Source: Thuidium tamariscinum (taxonomy: Eukaryota; Streptophyta; Bryopsida; Hypnales; Thuidiaceae). Taken from it: a stretch of DNA of 64,000 nt. The position numbers were made by a program, and so were the translations under genes. The stretch lies in the NCBI GenBank assembly GCA_947034885.2, contig OX344758.2, positions 23,463,067 to 23,527,066 on the forward strand, read 5' to 3'. The notes under the pieces were generated by a model. That model was not told where the DNA came from and searched no databases. It was given only the letters and a program-made list of their open reading frames with translations. This document shows, in pieces, positions 63,850-64,000 of this stretch (position 1 is its first letter; each line of letters opens with the position of its first letter).

Positions 63850-64000
63850 AATTAAGAACTACAGAAATTCACATCATTCGGAGGTGACCTTCTTTCAGTT
63901 TCTTATGAACATGAAGACAATGAATACCATTGTGAAAGAGGCAATGGTACTGCACTGATGATGTGGAACTTCCATATCGTAATCTAATGATGGGTGATTG
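63850..64000. other. Window end, no feature supported
   Basis: If MSTSSGEAL at 63849 is a true start, this is its 5' flank; otherwise more exons lie beyond the window. Confidence 0.25.

Overview
The window looks like nuclear DNA of a land plant, probably a seedless plant (bryophyte or lycophyte grade), although the species cannot be named from sequence alone. Supporting signs are spliced GT-AG genes with plastid transit peptides, plant-type families (CDKD kinase, plastid PotD-like protein, plastid DUF1997 protein, a G-type lectin receptor kinase), telo-box promoter motifs, and plant DNA transposons (CACTA, Stowaway-like MITE). Coding islands are GC-richer and sit in very AT-rich, repeat-filled intergenic DNA.

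Layout. 0.6-2.8 kb: riboflavin synthase (minus, 3 exons). 7.7-10.9 kb: CDKD/CDK-activating kinase (minus, 6 exons). 12-23.5 kb: AT-rich DNA with dispersed repeats. 24.1-28.0 kb: PotD-like polyamine-binding family protein (plus, 7 exons). 28-35.5 kb: AT-rich DNA with several non-autonomous elements. 36.2-40.1 kb: Misato/DML1 (plus, 9 exons). 41.0-42.0 kb: intronless plastid DUF1997 protein (plus). 42.6-44.5 kb: G-type lectin receptor-like kinase pseudogene (minus). 46.4-57.4 kb: a dead CACTA (En/Spm) transposon, minus strand, with a recognisable left terminus, five in-frame stops in its Tnp2 transposase and several smaller elements nested in it. 59.4-60.4 kb: unrecognised coding-like exons. 60.7-63.9 kb: HEATR1/UTP10-like exons with two nonsense codons, probably a pseudogene.

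The intact genes are unrelated housekeeping or plastid genes with no sign of a shared pathway. They cover flavin biosynthesis, cell cycle and transcription, a plastid solute-binding-like protein, tubulin-like Misato and a plastid DUF protein. The most unusual content is the mobile-element palaeontology. It includes a 317 bp near-perfect hairpin inside a transposase gene, a 733 bp terminal-inverted-repeat element with a clean 4 bp target duplication, a five-copy family with a hairpin nested in two members, a (CAAA)n-tailed repeat family, a 503 bp long-TIR element with a tandemly duplicated interior, and a 90 bp Stowaway-like MITE. No wholly new biochemical system was identified.

All gene models were spliced by eye from GT-AG signals, phase and family resemblance. 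Exon boundaries and first exons should be treated as predictions.
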